A stretch of 64,000 bases of DNA from Anaerolineae bacterium (GTDB lineage: Bacteria; Chloroflexota; Anaerolineae; J036; Brachytrichaceae): contig CANJQH010000005.1 of assembly GCA_947476335.1 (NCBI GenBank), positions 1-64,000 of the forward strand, read 5' to 3'. Of this stretch, positions 1 to 8,481 are shown piece by piece. The notes under the pieces are model-generated. The model was not told the DNA's origin. It did not search any database and was given only the letters and a program-made list of their open reading frames with translations. Position 1 is the stretch's first letter. Each line of letters starts with the position of its first letter. A program made the position numbers and the translations under genes.

Positions 1-2
1 AA

Positions 3-122
3 CTTGATGCGTTGCTTGATGCCTTTGTGATGCATCTACGCACCAAGCGTTTCGCGTGTGCCTTGCTGCGCAACATGAACTTTGATGCTCTGGCATCCTT
101 TGCCAAGGCCCTCCGCGTTTGA
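3..122 (+). CDS. C-terminal fragment of an unidentified protein
   Basis: An open frame runs from the window edge to a TGA at 120-122 and encodes about 39 residues, rich in Leu and Ala, ending in KALRV. The 5' part lies outside the window, so the product cannot be named. It converges on the hydrolase gene whose stop is at 167, leaving 44 bases between. The uninterrupted frame to the window edge and this tail-to-tail layout are the only support; a chance open frame of this length is possible. Confidence 0.35.
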   Translation, partial: LDALLDAFVMHLRTKRFACALLRNMNFDALASFAKALRV

Positions 123-166
123 GCCTTGTTTATTCCGGAAATCTATAAGGTAGCAAGTCACGTTAG

Positions 167-1426
167 TTACCTTTTTTTCTTGACAAAATTGTTGACCGCT
201 GCAGTTGTACGCGTGTGCACCTCAAGCAATTTTGTATGAAAGAGCGCAGGTTCTTCAAAAAATGGGAAGTGTGCGCTGTTCTCGAACCAGATCAGCTGAT
301 GCGTTCCCTGAACCATCGCAGCATACGCTTCAGCAAGCGGAGCGGGGGTGTCGTAATCATGCCGCCCCATAAAGAAATACAGTGGCACAACAGCATTTTT
401 ATGCATCGTCCGCGCATCCCATGTGACTATAAGAGGATCAGAGAAGAGGTTCTGTGAAAAATCCAATCCTGCATCCCACTGTGCAAGAACATTCTTATAG
501 ACGGGGATGGAATAAATCAGGTTTTCAACGCTTTCCGAACCGTGTTCCCCATACACATCACCACCGAAATACCCCATCCAATCATTCGTCACTTCAAATC
601 CATCCGCACTCGTATCACAGTTCGGATTTCCAGAAAGGTTGGGGTTGCTGAATTCCCAGTTATCGGATGGGTAGCCTACACACTCTAGTGCGTCAATTGC
701 CGTCTGATTGCTGGTTCTCCGCGCCTCACTCAGTGCAAATTCGTAGCTTTGCTGCTCATTTTCGACCACTTGCACGACCTGGCCAACGCCGATGTACGCC
801 GCGTAGTGTGCCGGATATTTGGCGACGAGATCGAGGCCGATCATTGTGCCCATCGAATGGCCCAGTACGTAAACTTTCGTGCTGTCCGAGAGATTGAAGT
901 GGTTGACGACGCGCTGCCGAACTGAGTCGGCATCTTCAACGAACTGCGCCAGCGTCATCGTCGTCGGATCCAGATTCGATCGGTATGACAGCCCAGCGCC
1001 GCGCTGGTCATAATCAACAACCAGGAAATCGTTCTCTAGTTCAGGCATACGCGTATGCAATAGGTCGGTCATTGCATAGCCAGGTCCGCCATGAATCACG
1101 AGCAGCATCGGCAATGACGCACTTGTGCCGCGGACGCTCACGGCAATTTGAGCCCCATTGATTGTCAGCGTCTCCGCCCAGGTCACTGGCACGTTCACCG
1201 TGGTCGGCGTTGGCTCTGGCGTCGGCTCTGGCGTTGGCTCAGGCGTCGGTTGTGTTAATTGTGGTGTCGCAGTTGCACCAGGCAAACTCACATTGGGAAC
1301 CCAGATGCTGTTGGGTGTGCCAACTGCTGCCTGTGCCGCATCCGACATTCGCCAGCTGCATGCCGCCGTCAGTAACGCACAAGCGGAAATACCGGTAAGG
1401 GCGAATCTAAGGCCTGTTTGTTTCAT
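167..1426 (-). CDS. Lipoprotein alpha/beta hydrolase, proline iminopeptidase-like (S33)
   Basis: Predicted cell-surface lipoprotein of 419 residues. A signal peptide ends in LLTAAC, with Cys23 as the likely lipidation site. A Pro/Thr/Glu spacer of TPEP repeats (about 57-75) joins it to an alpha/beta-hydrolase domain. The HGGPG oxyanion motif is at 112-116, the nucleophile elbow GHSMG is at 189-193 (Ser191), and the probable acid and base are Asp357 (RHDYD) and His386 (SAHFP). These are features of the prolyl aminopeptidase/epoxide hydrolase-like branch; the substrate is unknown. The SD GAGG precedes the ATG by 8 bases. It is the last gene of the 6167-167 run, 11 bases after xdhC. Confidence 0.85.
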   Translation of the reverse strand: MKQTGLRFALTGISACALLTAACSWRMSDAAQAAVGTPNSIWVPNVSLPGATATPQLTQPTPEPTPEPTPEPTPTTVNVPVTWAETLTINGAQIAVSVRGTSASLPMLLVIHGGPGYAMTDLLHTRMPELENDFLVVDYDQRGAGLSYRSNLDPTTMTLAQFVEDADSVRQRVVNHFNLSDSTKVYVLGHSMGTMIGLDLVAKYPAHYAAYIGVGQVVQVVENEQQSYEFALSEARRTSNQTAIDALECVGYPSDNWEFSNPNLSGNPNCDTSADGFEVTNDWMGYFGGDVYGEHGSESVENLIYSIPVYKNVLAQWDAGLDFSQNLFSDPLIVTWDARTMHKNAVVPLYFFMGRHDYDTPAPLAEAYAAMVQGTHQLIWFENSAHFPFFEEPALFHTKLLEVHTRTTAAVNNFVKKKR

Positions 1427-1437
1427 AACCAGTCACC

Positions 1438-2232
1438 TCAAAACGCGTTCATAGCATGACCATCACCGCCGCGCCGCTGTGCCACAACTTGTGCAAGGAT
1501 GCTTATGGCAATTTCCTCCGGCGTCTCAGCTTCCAGTTCAAGCCCGATCGGTGCGTGCACAGCGGCAATTGACTCGGCAGAAACGCCCGCAGCTTCCAAC
1601 TCCTGCGTCGCCGAAAGCCAGCGTCGTCGGCTGCCCATCACGCCGACGTACGGCAGTTTCGCCGCCAGCAGCGTGGGCAGTACGCGCACATCCTGCACAT
1701 AGCTGCGCGTCACCAGCGCTGCGTATGTACGCGGTGTGAGCAGCGACTCATCGAGCTGCGCACCATAGTCGCCGGAAAGATACAAATCCGCACCGGGACA
1801 TTGCTGCTCGTTGCACAGATCGGATCGGTCATCCGCCACGACCACGCGAAAGCCGGCCCATTTGCCCAGATACGCAAGCGCGCGACCGACGTGGCCGGCG
1901 CCGATGATCAGCAGAATCGGCGCGGCACCAAGCGGTTCGATGAATACCTCCATGGAACCTCCGCACACGCCCGGGTCGCCCTGGCCCGGGTTCACCAGCG
2001 CGAATGACTCCAGTCGCGCCTGCCCTTCGTGCAACACCGCCGCCGCCGCGCGTGCTGTGCGATTTTCCATCTCACCGCCGCCAATGGTGCCGGCTAGCAC
2101 TGTGCCGGTTTCCGATACCAGCATGCGCGCACCGGCGTGGCGCGGCACGCTGCCAGACGCTCGCACGACTGTGCACAGCGCACACGGTTCGCCACGTTCG
2201 AGCATGCGGGCAGCCAGCAATAGCGCGTCCAT
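1438..2232 (-). CDS. xdhC: XdhC/CoxI family molybdenum-cofactor chaperone
   Basis: XdhC-family proteins bind molybdenum cofactor and promote its sulfuration and insertion into xanthine dehydrogenase-type enzymes. This 264-residue protein has the N-terminal XdhC domain (ASGSVPR at 25-31, the GTIGGGEME stretch near 48-56, the PGVCGG segment around 87-92) and a C-terminal Rossmann domain with GAGHVG at 111-116. The start ATG overlaps the stop of the FAD-subunit gene by one base (TGATG), so the two are probably translationally coupled. No molybdenum-binding large subunit or [2Fe-2S] subunit occurs in the window, so its client must be encoded elsewhere. Confidence 0.9.
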   Translation of the reverse strand: MDALLLAARMLERGEPCALCTVVRASGSVPRHAGARMLVSETGTVLAGTIGGGEMENRTARAAAAVLHEGQARLESFALVNPGQGDPGVCGGSMEVFIEPLGAAPILLIIGAGHVGRALAYLGKWAGFRVVVADDRSDLCNEQQCPGADLYLSGDYGAQLDESLLTPRTYAALVTRSYVQDVRVLPTLLAAKLPYVGVMGSRRRWLSATQELEAAGVSAESIAAVHAPIGLELEAETPEEIAISILAQVVAQRRGGDGHAMNAF

Positions 2233-3104
2233 CAGGCAATCGACATCACGGCACGCCGCGCCAGTACGCGCGCCATCGCACGGCGATAGTCAGCTGAACC
2301 GAGAAAATTCTCGGTGGGCGTGAGCAGATCGGTCGCAGCGGTCAGCTCGGCATCTATAAATTCGTTGAGATATTTCTTCTCCACACCGAATTCAAAACGC
2401 GTCAGCCGCACCGGTGTCGCACCCGCGCCGCCCACAGCCAGCCGCATGTTGCCAACAATGCCGGCTTTGATTGCATATTGCGCCGCCACACAGACGATCG
2501 GGTAATCACGCGGTGTGCGGCCAATCCGTTCGAACGCCGAACGGGTGTCGTCGCTCGGACGCGCCACGCGAATTTCAGTAATCAACGCACCCTGCGCCAG
2601 CAGACTGCGTCCATAGGAAAGAAATCCGCTCAGCGGAAGCACCTGAAACACGTCAGTGTCGCGGCTGCTGTTGATCGGCCGCAATCCGTAGATGACGACT
2701 TCGGCATTGCAGGCCAGCAACGCAGTCACCAGCGGCGAAACACAATCGGCGATGGCGAGCGTGCCGCCGATGGTCGCGCTGTTGCGCACACTCAGAGCCG
2801 CAGCTGCATGCGCCGCAGTGCCGATGAGGGACAACCCAGCATGTGAACCATGCTGACCGAACAGAGGATCTTCAACCAGTGACTGCAGCGTCACCATAGC
2901 GCCGATGCGAATCAGATTGCCCAGCACGGTGATCTTGTCCAGGCCGAGGCCGGCAATGTCCACCACAGCCTCGATCTCGCGTGTGGCTTCGCCAATGAGC
3001 CACGTGCCGCCAGAAAGGACGGCCGTCTTCGGATCTTTGCGCATCAGCAGATCTGATGCTTCAGCAAGTGTGCTGGGTTTGTGAAATTCTGAAAAGTTAC
3101 GCAT
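2232..3104 (-). CDS. FAD-binding medium subunit of a xanthine dehydrogenase/CO dehydrogenase-type molybdenum hydroxylase
   Basis: 290-residue homologue of CoxM/XdhB/NdhF medium subunits, which pass electrons from the [2Fe-2S] subunit to FAD. The N-terminal part has the VLSGGTWL loop and the RNSATIGGTLA motif for FAD pyrophosphate binding. The C-terminal part has the ERIGRTPRDYP segment typical of the CO-dehydrogenase flavoprotein C-terminal domain. The start is set at the ATG at 3104 because homology begins at MRNFSEFHKP; an upstream in-frame extension runs into the DegV gene and looks spurious. The gene begins 20 bases after the DegV stop. The partner large and small subunits are missing here. 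Confidence 0.88.
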   Translation of the reverse strand: MRNFSEFHKPSTLAEASDLLMRKDPKTAVLSGGTWLIGEATREIEAVVDIAGLGLDKITVLGNLIRIGAMVTLQSLVEDPLFGQHGSHAGLSLIGTAAHAAAALSVRNSATIGGTLAIADCVSPLVTALLACNAEVVIYGLRPINSSRDTDVFQVLPLSGFLSYGRSLLAQGALITEIRVARPSDDTRSAFERIGRTPRDYPIVCVAAQYAIKAGIVGNMRLAVGGAGATPVRLTRFEFGVEKKYLNEFIDAELTAATDLLTPTENFLGSADYRRAMARVLARRAVMSIA

Positions 3105-3124
3105 GCTTTTCTGCTCTTCGCGCG

Positions 3125-3997
3125 TCACAACGACTGCGCATTTCCTTCGTAAATCATGATGCCGATGCCGGTTCTCCCAATGATTCGGCCAACGAGCGCG
3201 CCACAAGTCATGACAGGGATCGAATCGGCTTTTTTCAGCGACGGTTTCAGCACCTCGATCAGCGCCTGCGAACGTGCACCCGGATTGGGATCGAGCTGCA
3301 CGATAGCGTAATCAGCGCCCGGGTCAAATTCGCAGGCGAATTCTGCCAGCTTCTCGAGCGCGCGATCCGGCGAGCGCACTTTTTCGACGGCCACGAGGTC
3401 GCCTTCCTCCATCGTCAAACAAGGAATGATCTCGAGCATGCGCCCAAGCCATGCTTGCGCTGGCCGCAGCCGGCCGCTGTTCTGCAGGTAACTCATGTCG
3501 TCAGACGAATAGATCGCGTAGATGCCCTGAATAAGCCCGCGCAGATGCTTCACAATTTCGTCGGCGCCAAGACCGCGTTCGGCCATTTCTACGGCCGCTT
3601 GCACAAGCTTGTGCAAACCCATCGCCAGCGTACGCGTATCAACTACGTGTACGTTGCAGCGTCCGCTGACGACGTCACGCGCGATTTTTGCGTTGCGCTG
3701 CGCTTCACTCATCGCTGCCGAAGCGTGCAGCGAAATCACATCCATCTTTGCCGCCGCCGCTTGACGATACGCCGCCGAAAAATCTTCAATGCTCGGAGGC
3801 GTCACAGTAAATGGCTGCGATGCCTGCAGCACACGCCGGGCAAATTCAGACGCGCCCATGTCAACATCCTCACGGATTGACTGGCCCTGCAGCGAAACAA
3901 TATTTGGCAGCACAGTAACGTTATGCTCCATTGCCCAGTCCGATGGAATACGTGCAGATGAATCAGTGACGATACGGACGAGTGGTTTTTTTAACAT
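3125..3997 (-). CDS. DegV family protein (fatty-acid-binding FakB-like)
   Basis: DegV proteins bind a fatty acid and present it to the kinase FakA, which phosphorylates the carboxyl group. The 290-residue product opens with VRIVTDSSARIP, the conserved first strand and Ser-rich loop. It contains the SGRL segment (LQNSGRLRPAQAWLG) and ends with a GALVGRIIGRTGIG region in place of the usual G-x-H-x-GPG signature. The ATG at 3997 fits the family start; 16 further in-frame residues upstream overlap fakA and look non-native. It lies 7 bases downstream of fakA, which supports a FakA-FakB pair. The bound ligand cannot be inferred. Confidence 0.88.
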   Translation of the reverse strand: MLKKPLVRIVTDSSARIPSDWAMEHNVTVLPNIVSLQGQSIREDVDMGASEFARRVLQASQPFTVTPPSIEDFSAAYRQAAAAKMDVISLHASAAMSEAQRNAKIARDVVSGRCNVHVVDTRTLAMGLHKLVQAAVEMAERGLGADEIVKHLRGLIQGIYAIYSSDDMSYLQNSGRLRPAQAWLGRMLEIIPCLTMEEGDLVAVEKVRSPDRALEKLAEFACEFDPGADYAIVQLDPNPGARSQALIEVLKPSLKKADSIPVMTCGALVGRIIGRTGIGIMIYEGNAQSL

Positions 3998-4004
3998 GGT
4001 TGCG

Positions 4005-5738
4005 CTACTCGACACCGATAACAAAGTAGTAATGCGGCTGACCACCGCTCATGAGCTCAACGATTTGATCCGGATACGCGGTGCGCACCGCGTCAGCGAC
4101 AACGCCGGCGTCGGTTGCAGTCATGCCATTGCCGTAATACAGTGTGATCAGCTCCTGCGCACCGGCATCGACCTTCGCCAGCAGCGCCAGCGTTGTTTCA
4201 AGTACCGATTCGCCGGCGACGGACAGCTTATCATTGACCAGGCCGATCGTCTGACCATTGTGCACTGCCACGTTGTTGATCGTCACTGTGCGTGTTGAAG
4301 TGGTGATTTCGCCGGTAATCACTTTGCCGGCGGCCTCCGACATAGAGGCGATATTGGTGTCGATGTCGTTGGCAAAATTGAAGCCAATCGCTGCTGCAAT
4401 ACCCTGCGGAATTGTCTTTGTAATTACGACGCGCGTTGGAATTTTGCTCAACTCTGCAGCTTGTTGTGCCGTCATGACAATGTTGCCATTGTTTGGCAGC
4501 AGCACCACACTGCGCGCATGTGCGGCGTCAATGGCGTTCAGAAAATCGTCGACGCTCGGGTTCATCGTCTGGCCACCTTGAATCACGATGTGCACGCCGA
4601 AGTCTTTCAGCACATCAGCCAATCCTTCACCTGCTGCGACGGCGATCACAGCGACAGGTAGTTCAGGCGCCGAATTGGCATCAGCCTCTTGTGCACTCGG
4701 CGCAAACGCCTCCGACTGCGCCTGCATATCTTCAACGACGACGTCGCGCAGCGAACCGAGCTTGCTGCCGTAGCTGATCGGCACGCCCGGATCCGGCACA
4801 TGCACGTGCACCTTGACGACCTGCTCGTCGCCCAGCACAAGCGGGCAGTCGCCCATCGCTTCGATTGTGCCGCGGATCGCGATTACGTCGAGCGCAGTCC
4901 CGGTTGGTGCATAAATCAGATACTGCACGTCGTAGCCCCAGCCGCCTTCCTGGCTTAATTCTGTGCCGGCCAGTTTCGAGCGGCCGGCCGGGCGCGGCGC
5001 ATTTGCAGCTGCAGTGACATCATTATTTCCGCCGAGATCTTCGCCAGTGATCTGCCGCTTCATGCCGTCAAGAATCGTGTAAAAGCCGTAGCCACCGCTG
5101 TCAATGACGCCGGCATCACGCAGGATCTTCAAATGCTGCGGCGTGCGCTGCGTCGAATCGTACGAAGCGTCGCGTGCACGCATCAGCAGCCCGCGCAAAT
5201 CATGCGAATGACTGGCATAGTGCTCTACGGCATCGGCCGTTTCACGCGCCACGGTCAGAATCGTGCCTTCGACCGGTGTGGCGACGCCCTGGTACGCCAT
5301 GCGCGCCGCTTCGCGGAAGGCCACAGCCAGATCCTGTGCGTCGACAATTTCCTTATGCTCGATCGAACGCGCAAAACCCCGCAGCAACTGCGAAAGAATG
5401 ATGCCGCTGTTGCCGCGCGAACCGCGCAATGCGCCGTTCGAAATCGCCTTCGCCACAGTGCCTACATGCGCCTCTTCCATCGCAGCGACGGCTTCCCATG
5501 CGCTGCGCATCGTATGCATCATGTTCGTGCCAGTGTCGCCGTCCGGCACCGGATACACGTTGTAGGCGTTGATGACCTCTTCCTGACGGCGCAGCCACAG
5601 GTATGCCGCCTTGATGAGTTCTTTCAGCCGAATGCCGTCGATGGTCAATCGAGCGTTCGAATTTCGATCTGTATTCTCACTGGAATCAGACGAAGAATCA
5701 GCTGCCGCGGAATTGATGGATTGGGATTTTTCAATCAT
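4005..5738 (-). CDS. fakA: DAK2-domain fatty acid kinase catalytic subunit (FakA/YloV family)
   Basis: FakA phosphorylates fatty acids bound to DegV/FakB proteins. A Dak2 ATP-binding domain carries the metal-binding motif VYPVPDGDTGTNM near residue 60. A FakA-type middle domain and a C-terminal DegV-like domain (VVLLPNNGNI) complete the usual length of about 550-580 residues. The first 30 residues are Ser/Asn-rich low complexity. ATG 5738 is preferred; an in-frame GTG at 5759 would add seven residues, and neither has a clear SD. The order asp23-fakA with rpmB divergent matches the rpmB/yloU-yloV arrangement of Bacillus. Confidence 0.9.
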   Translation of the reverse strand: MIEKSQSINSAAADSSSDSSENTDRNSNARLTIDGIRLKELIKAAYLWLRRQEEVINAYNVYPVPDGDTGTNMMHTMRSAWEAVAAMEEAHVGTVAKAISNGALRGSRGNSGIILSQLLRGFARSIEHKEIVDAQDLAVAFREAARMAYQGVATPVEGTILTVARETADAVEHYASHSHDLRGLLMRARDASYDSTQRTPQHLKILRDAGVIDSGGYGFYTILDGMKRQITGEDLGGNNDVTAAANAPRPAGRSKLAGTELSQEGGWGYDVQYLIYAPTGTALDVIAIRGTIEAMGDCPLVLGDEQVVKVHVHVPDPGVPISYGSKLGSLRDVVVEDMQAQSEAFAPSAQEADANSAPELPVAVIAVAAGEGLADVLKDFGVHIVIQGGQTMNPSVDDFLNAIDAAHARSVVLLPNNGNIVMTAQQAAELSKIPTRVVITKTIPQGIAAAIGFNFANDIDTNIASMSEAAGKVITGEITTSTRTVTINNVAVHNGQTIGLVNDKLSVAGESVLETTLALLAKVDAGAQELITLYYGNGMTATDAGVVADAVRTAYPDQIVELMSGGQPHYYFVIGVE

Positions 5739-5786
5739 GCTGGTGTTAACGTGGCGCACGGATGATCCGGACGTACGGGCATAAGG

Positions 5787-6167
5787 TTACTCCGCAACAG
5801 TGACGCGTAAAGCTGCAACGTGAACGAAAACGCTGTCGACGACATAACCGGTGCTGCGCTCAATACTATAAGAAACCTGATGCTGCAGCTGGCTCGTCAC
5901 CGATCGAATACGTATTCCATATTCGACGATCACATGCAGAAAAATTTGCACGTGTGTGCGCAAATCCTGCCCCTGCACAAATTCGACAGCAATACCGCGA
6001 TAAGGATTTGTGTGCGTTGCATCGTCACCGGTATAGCGTGAAGCAATACCAACAACGCCGTACGTGCCGAGGGTCGCCGCATAGACAAGCGTGTCTACAA
6101 CGCGCGGAGCAATGGTCACGCTTCCGCGCATATTCTCGACGGTGGTCTGCCTTTGAGGAGTTTCCAT
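5787..6167 (-). CDS. Asp23/Gls24 (YloU-like) family protein
   Basis: The 126-residue protein has the Asp23 domain: GSVTIAPRVVDTLVYAAT near residue 15 and the alternating hydrophobic VQIFLHVIVEYGIRI core. Asp23-family proteins are envelope-associated stress or scaffold proteins whose YloU subgroup is almost always encoded just before fakA, as here (48 bases to the fakA ATG). It is the first gene of the leftward run. Its start lies two bases from a 12-bp tandem repeat in the short divergent region shared with rpmB. Confidence 0.85.
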   Translation of the reverse strand: METPQRQTTVENMRGSVTIAPRVVDTLVYAATLGTYGVVGIASRYTGDDATHTNPYRGIAVEFVQGQDLRTHVQIFLHVIVEYGIRIRSVTSQLQHQVSYSIERSTGYVVDSVFVHVAALRVTVAE

Positions 6168-6169
6168 TG

Positions 6170-6204
6170 TCTCGAAGATTATCTCGAAGATTATCTCGAC
6201 GAGG
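6170..6204. repeat. 12-bp direct repeat in the asp23/rpmB divergent region
   Basis: The unit TCTCGAAGATTA occurs twice in a row (6170-6181, 6182-6193), followed by a partial third copy. It starts 3 bases upstream of the asp23 start codon, where a ribosome-binding site or operator would lie. Confidence 0.8.
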
Positions 6205-6353
6205 GCGGATGGTGTAGAATCGCCACTCGTTCATCACCGATTGTATCTAAACTTTCGGTCAATCACTGGATTACTCAAGCATAAAGGCGGCCGACCAATT
6301 TCATGGTGCATCTTGCGCCGGGAATGGGGGAGTTGCGTGAAAAGGATCTCAAC

Positions 6354-6539
6354 ATGGCGAAGTGTGTAATCACCGGCAAGAAGAAAAGCTTCGGTTTGAA
6401 GCGTTCGTTCTCAATGCGCCGCATCAACCGCTCCTGGAAACCAAATCTTCAGCGCCGCCGCATGGTCATCGATGGCCGCATGCAGACTGTCATGATTAGC
6501 ACGAAGGCGTTGCGCACCATGGTGAAGTCGCAGGACTAG
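6354..6539 (+). CDS. rpmB: 50S ribosomal protein L28
   Basis: L28 is a small basic protein of the large ribosomal subunit. The 61-residue sequence has the family pattern: MAKCVITGKK at the start, then RRINRSWKPNLQ and VSTKAL-like VMISTKALRTM near the end. It lacks the paired zinc Cys residues of some L28 forms and carries only Cys4. The ATG at 6354 follows AAAGGATC at SD distance, so an upstream in-frame ATG is rejected. A strong terminator follows. Confidence 0.95.
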   Translation: MAKCVITGKKKSFGLKRSFSMRRINRSWKPNLQRRRMVIDGRMQTVMISTKALRTMVKSQD

Positions 6540-6567
6540 TCGACGCTTTGCAGCATCGCGCAGATCA

Positions 6568-6591
6568 GGCGGGCAATGGCCCGCCTTTTTT
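6568..6591 (+). terminator. Rho-independent terminator of rpmB
   Basis: A perfect 7-bp GGCGGGC/GCCCGCC stem (6568-6574 with 6579-6585) has a 4-base loop and six T residues. It lies 28 bases after the rpmB stop. Confidence 0.93.
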
Positions 6592-6647
6592 GTGTTTTCC
6601 TGTTTTTGTCTGCACGGAAAATCTCTTCTTCTCCTATACTCCTCGCT

Positions 6648-7454
6648 ATGTCTGATCCGGTACTTGACGCATTGCCTATGCCGCAGCGATTTCGCCTTGA
6701 TCAACGCAATGCACTCATCACTGGCGCAGGGCAGGGCATCGGCCGTGCGTTTGCTCATGCCCTGGCCGAAAGTGGCGCACGCGTCGCCGTCATCGATCTG
6801 AATCTCGCCGCCGCCGAAGCGGTTGCCACCGAACTCACCGCAAAAGGAGCCGATGCATTCGCCATGCGCGCTGATGTCACCAGTGAGGCCGATATCGAAC
6901 GTATGGTCGCTGCAGTTGCTGCGCGCTGGGGCGGATTGCACATCGCCTTCAACAACGCCGGCATTGGCCTCTGGCGCGATTCAGAAGCAATGACGGCCGC
7001 AGAATGGGATCGCATCCTCGACGTCAATCTAAAAGCCGTCTTCCTCTGCTGTCGCGCCGAGGCGCGCATCATGTTGCCAGCCGGCTACGGCAAAATCATC
7101 AATACCGCATCCATGAGCGGCAGCATCGTCAATATGCCGCAAAATCAGGCCGCCTACAACACGTCGAAGGCCGGCGTCATTCACCTGACAAAAAGCCTCG
7201 CCGCAGAGTGGGCGCCGCGTGGCGTACGCGTCAATTGCATCAGCCCAGGCTATACACGCACGCAGCTCGTTGCCGATCTGATTCGCTCGCCCGAAGTGCA
7301 GGCCTTCGCCGAAACATGGCTTGCTCGCACGCCAATGGGTCGTATGGCCGAAGTCACTGACCTGCAAGGCGCCGCCGTTTTTCTTTCGTCCGCCGCTAGT
7401 GATTTCATGACCGGGCACGATCTCGTTATCGATGGCGGATACGCACTCTGGTAG
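6648..7454 (+). CDS. Short-chain dehydrogenase/reductase (SDR)
   Basis: Classical SDR of 268 residues with the cofactor motif TGAGQGIG at 25-32, NNAG at 102-105 and the catalytic set Ser157, Tyr170 and Lys174 (YNTSK). An acidic residue after strand beta-2 (VAVIDL) suggests NAD over NADP. The substrate is unknown; the following zinc dehydrogenase suggests a sugar or polyol oxidation pair. The ATG at 6648 is chosen because TATACT lies exactly 7 bases upstream (6635-6640), pointing to a leaderless transcript, and because an earlier in-frame start would overlap the rpmB terminator. Confidence 0.88.
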   Translation: MSDPVLDALPMPQRFRLDQRNALITGAGQGIGRAFAHALAESGARVAVIDLNLAAAEAVATELTAKGADAFAMRADVTSEADIERMVAAVAARWGGLHIAFNNAGIGLWRDSEAMTAAEWDRILDVNLKAVFLCCRAEARIMLPAGYGKIINTASMSGSIVNMPQNQAAYNTSKAGVIHLTKSLAAEWAPRGVRVNCISPGYTRTQLVADLIRSPEVQAFAETWLARTPMGRMAEVTDLQGAAVFLSSAASDFMTGHDLVIDGGYALW

Positions 7455-7482
7455 CTCAAACAAGCTGAAAAATAAGCTGAAT

Positions 7483-8481
7483 ATGAAAGCCATCGTTTTT
7501 GAAGGCGCCCATCGCTTGTCTACGCAGAATGTTGCAGATCCCGTCTGCGGTGCAAACGACGTTGTCGTGCGTGTGACGCAAGCCGGCATCTGCGGCACAG
7601 ATCTGCATATTTTTCGTGGCGAATACTTGTCGGCATTTCCGCTGATCCCAGGACATGAATTCGTCGGCCGCGTCGCCGAAGTCGGTTCGCAAGTGCACAC
7701 TTTCAAGGTCGGCGACCGCGTGGTCGGTGATCCAAATTTGGCATGTGGTGAATGTGAATTTTGTCGCTCGCTACAGCCAAATCATTGCCGCAACTGGCAG
7801 GGGATTGGTATCACGCAGCCAGGCGCATTCGCTGAATATGTGGCCATGCCGGCACGCGCGGTATATCGCGTGCCAGATGAAATCAGCGACACTGCAGCCG
7901 CATTTATCGAACCGCTGTCGTGCGTGGTGTATGCGCTCGGCCACATCCGCGTGCGCGCAGGCGATGACGTGCTGCTCTATGGAGCTGGGCCGATGGGACT
8001 GCTGCTGACGCAGGCGCTGCACCACAGTGGTGCTGCGCGCGTCGTCGTGGTCGAACCGAATGCGCAGCGTGCGGCGCTGGCGAAGCAGGTCGGTGCCGAT
8101 ATTGTGCTTACGCCGCAGGAAGCTGCTGCGCTGGCGCAGGATCCCGGCGAATTTCACGTCGTCGTGGAAGCAACCGGCGTGCCCGCGGTGATCCAGCGCG
8201 CACTGGATCATCTGCGGCCTGGGGGGCAGTATTTGCAGTTCGGCGTGGCGCCCATCGGCACAACCGTTGCCTGGGATCCGTACCGCATTTTCAAAAACGA
8301 CTGGAGCGTGCACGGTTCGTTTGCGCTGTCGTTCACGTTTCAGCCGGCCATTCGCTGGCTCAAATCACGCGCACTGGATGTTGAACTCCTCGTTAGCCAC
8401 GTGCTTCCGCTGAGCGACTTTGAATCTGGTTTCGCCGCATTTATGCGCGGCGACAGCCTGAAAGTGCATCTGCGGCCTTAG
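7483..8481 (+). CDS. Zinc-dependent alcohol/sorbitol-type dehydrogenase (MDR family)
   Basis: 332-residue medium-chain dehydrogenase. The catalytic zinc ligands are the Cys in GICGTDLH and the His-Glu of GHEFVG. The structural zinc lobe is CGECEFCRSLQPNHC, and NAD binds at GAGPMGLLLTQAL. It belongs to the threonine/sorbitol/xylitol dehydrogenase branch; the substrate is not deducible. It follows the SDR gene by 28 bases on the same strand. ATG 7483 begins the conserved MKAIVFEG strand. Its TAG overlaps the convergent rlmN stop by four bases (TTAG). Confidence 0.9.
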   Translation: MKAIVFEGAHRLSTQNVADPVCGANDVVVRVTQAGICGTDLHIFRGEYLSAFPLIPGHEFVGRVAEVGSQVHTFKVGDRVVGDPNLACGECEFCRSLQPNHCRNWQGIGITQPGAFAEYVAMPARAVYRVPDEISDTAAAFIEPLSCVVYALGHIRVRAGDDVLLYGAGPMGLLLTQALHHSGAARVVVVEPNAQRAALAKQVGADIVLTPQEAAALAQDPGEFHVVVEATGVPAVIQRALDHLRPGGQYLQFGVAPIGTTVAWDPYRIFKNDWSVHGSFALSFTFQPAIRWLKSRALDVELLVSHVLPLSDFESGFAAFMRGDSLKVHLRP

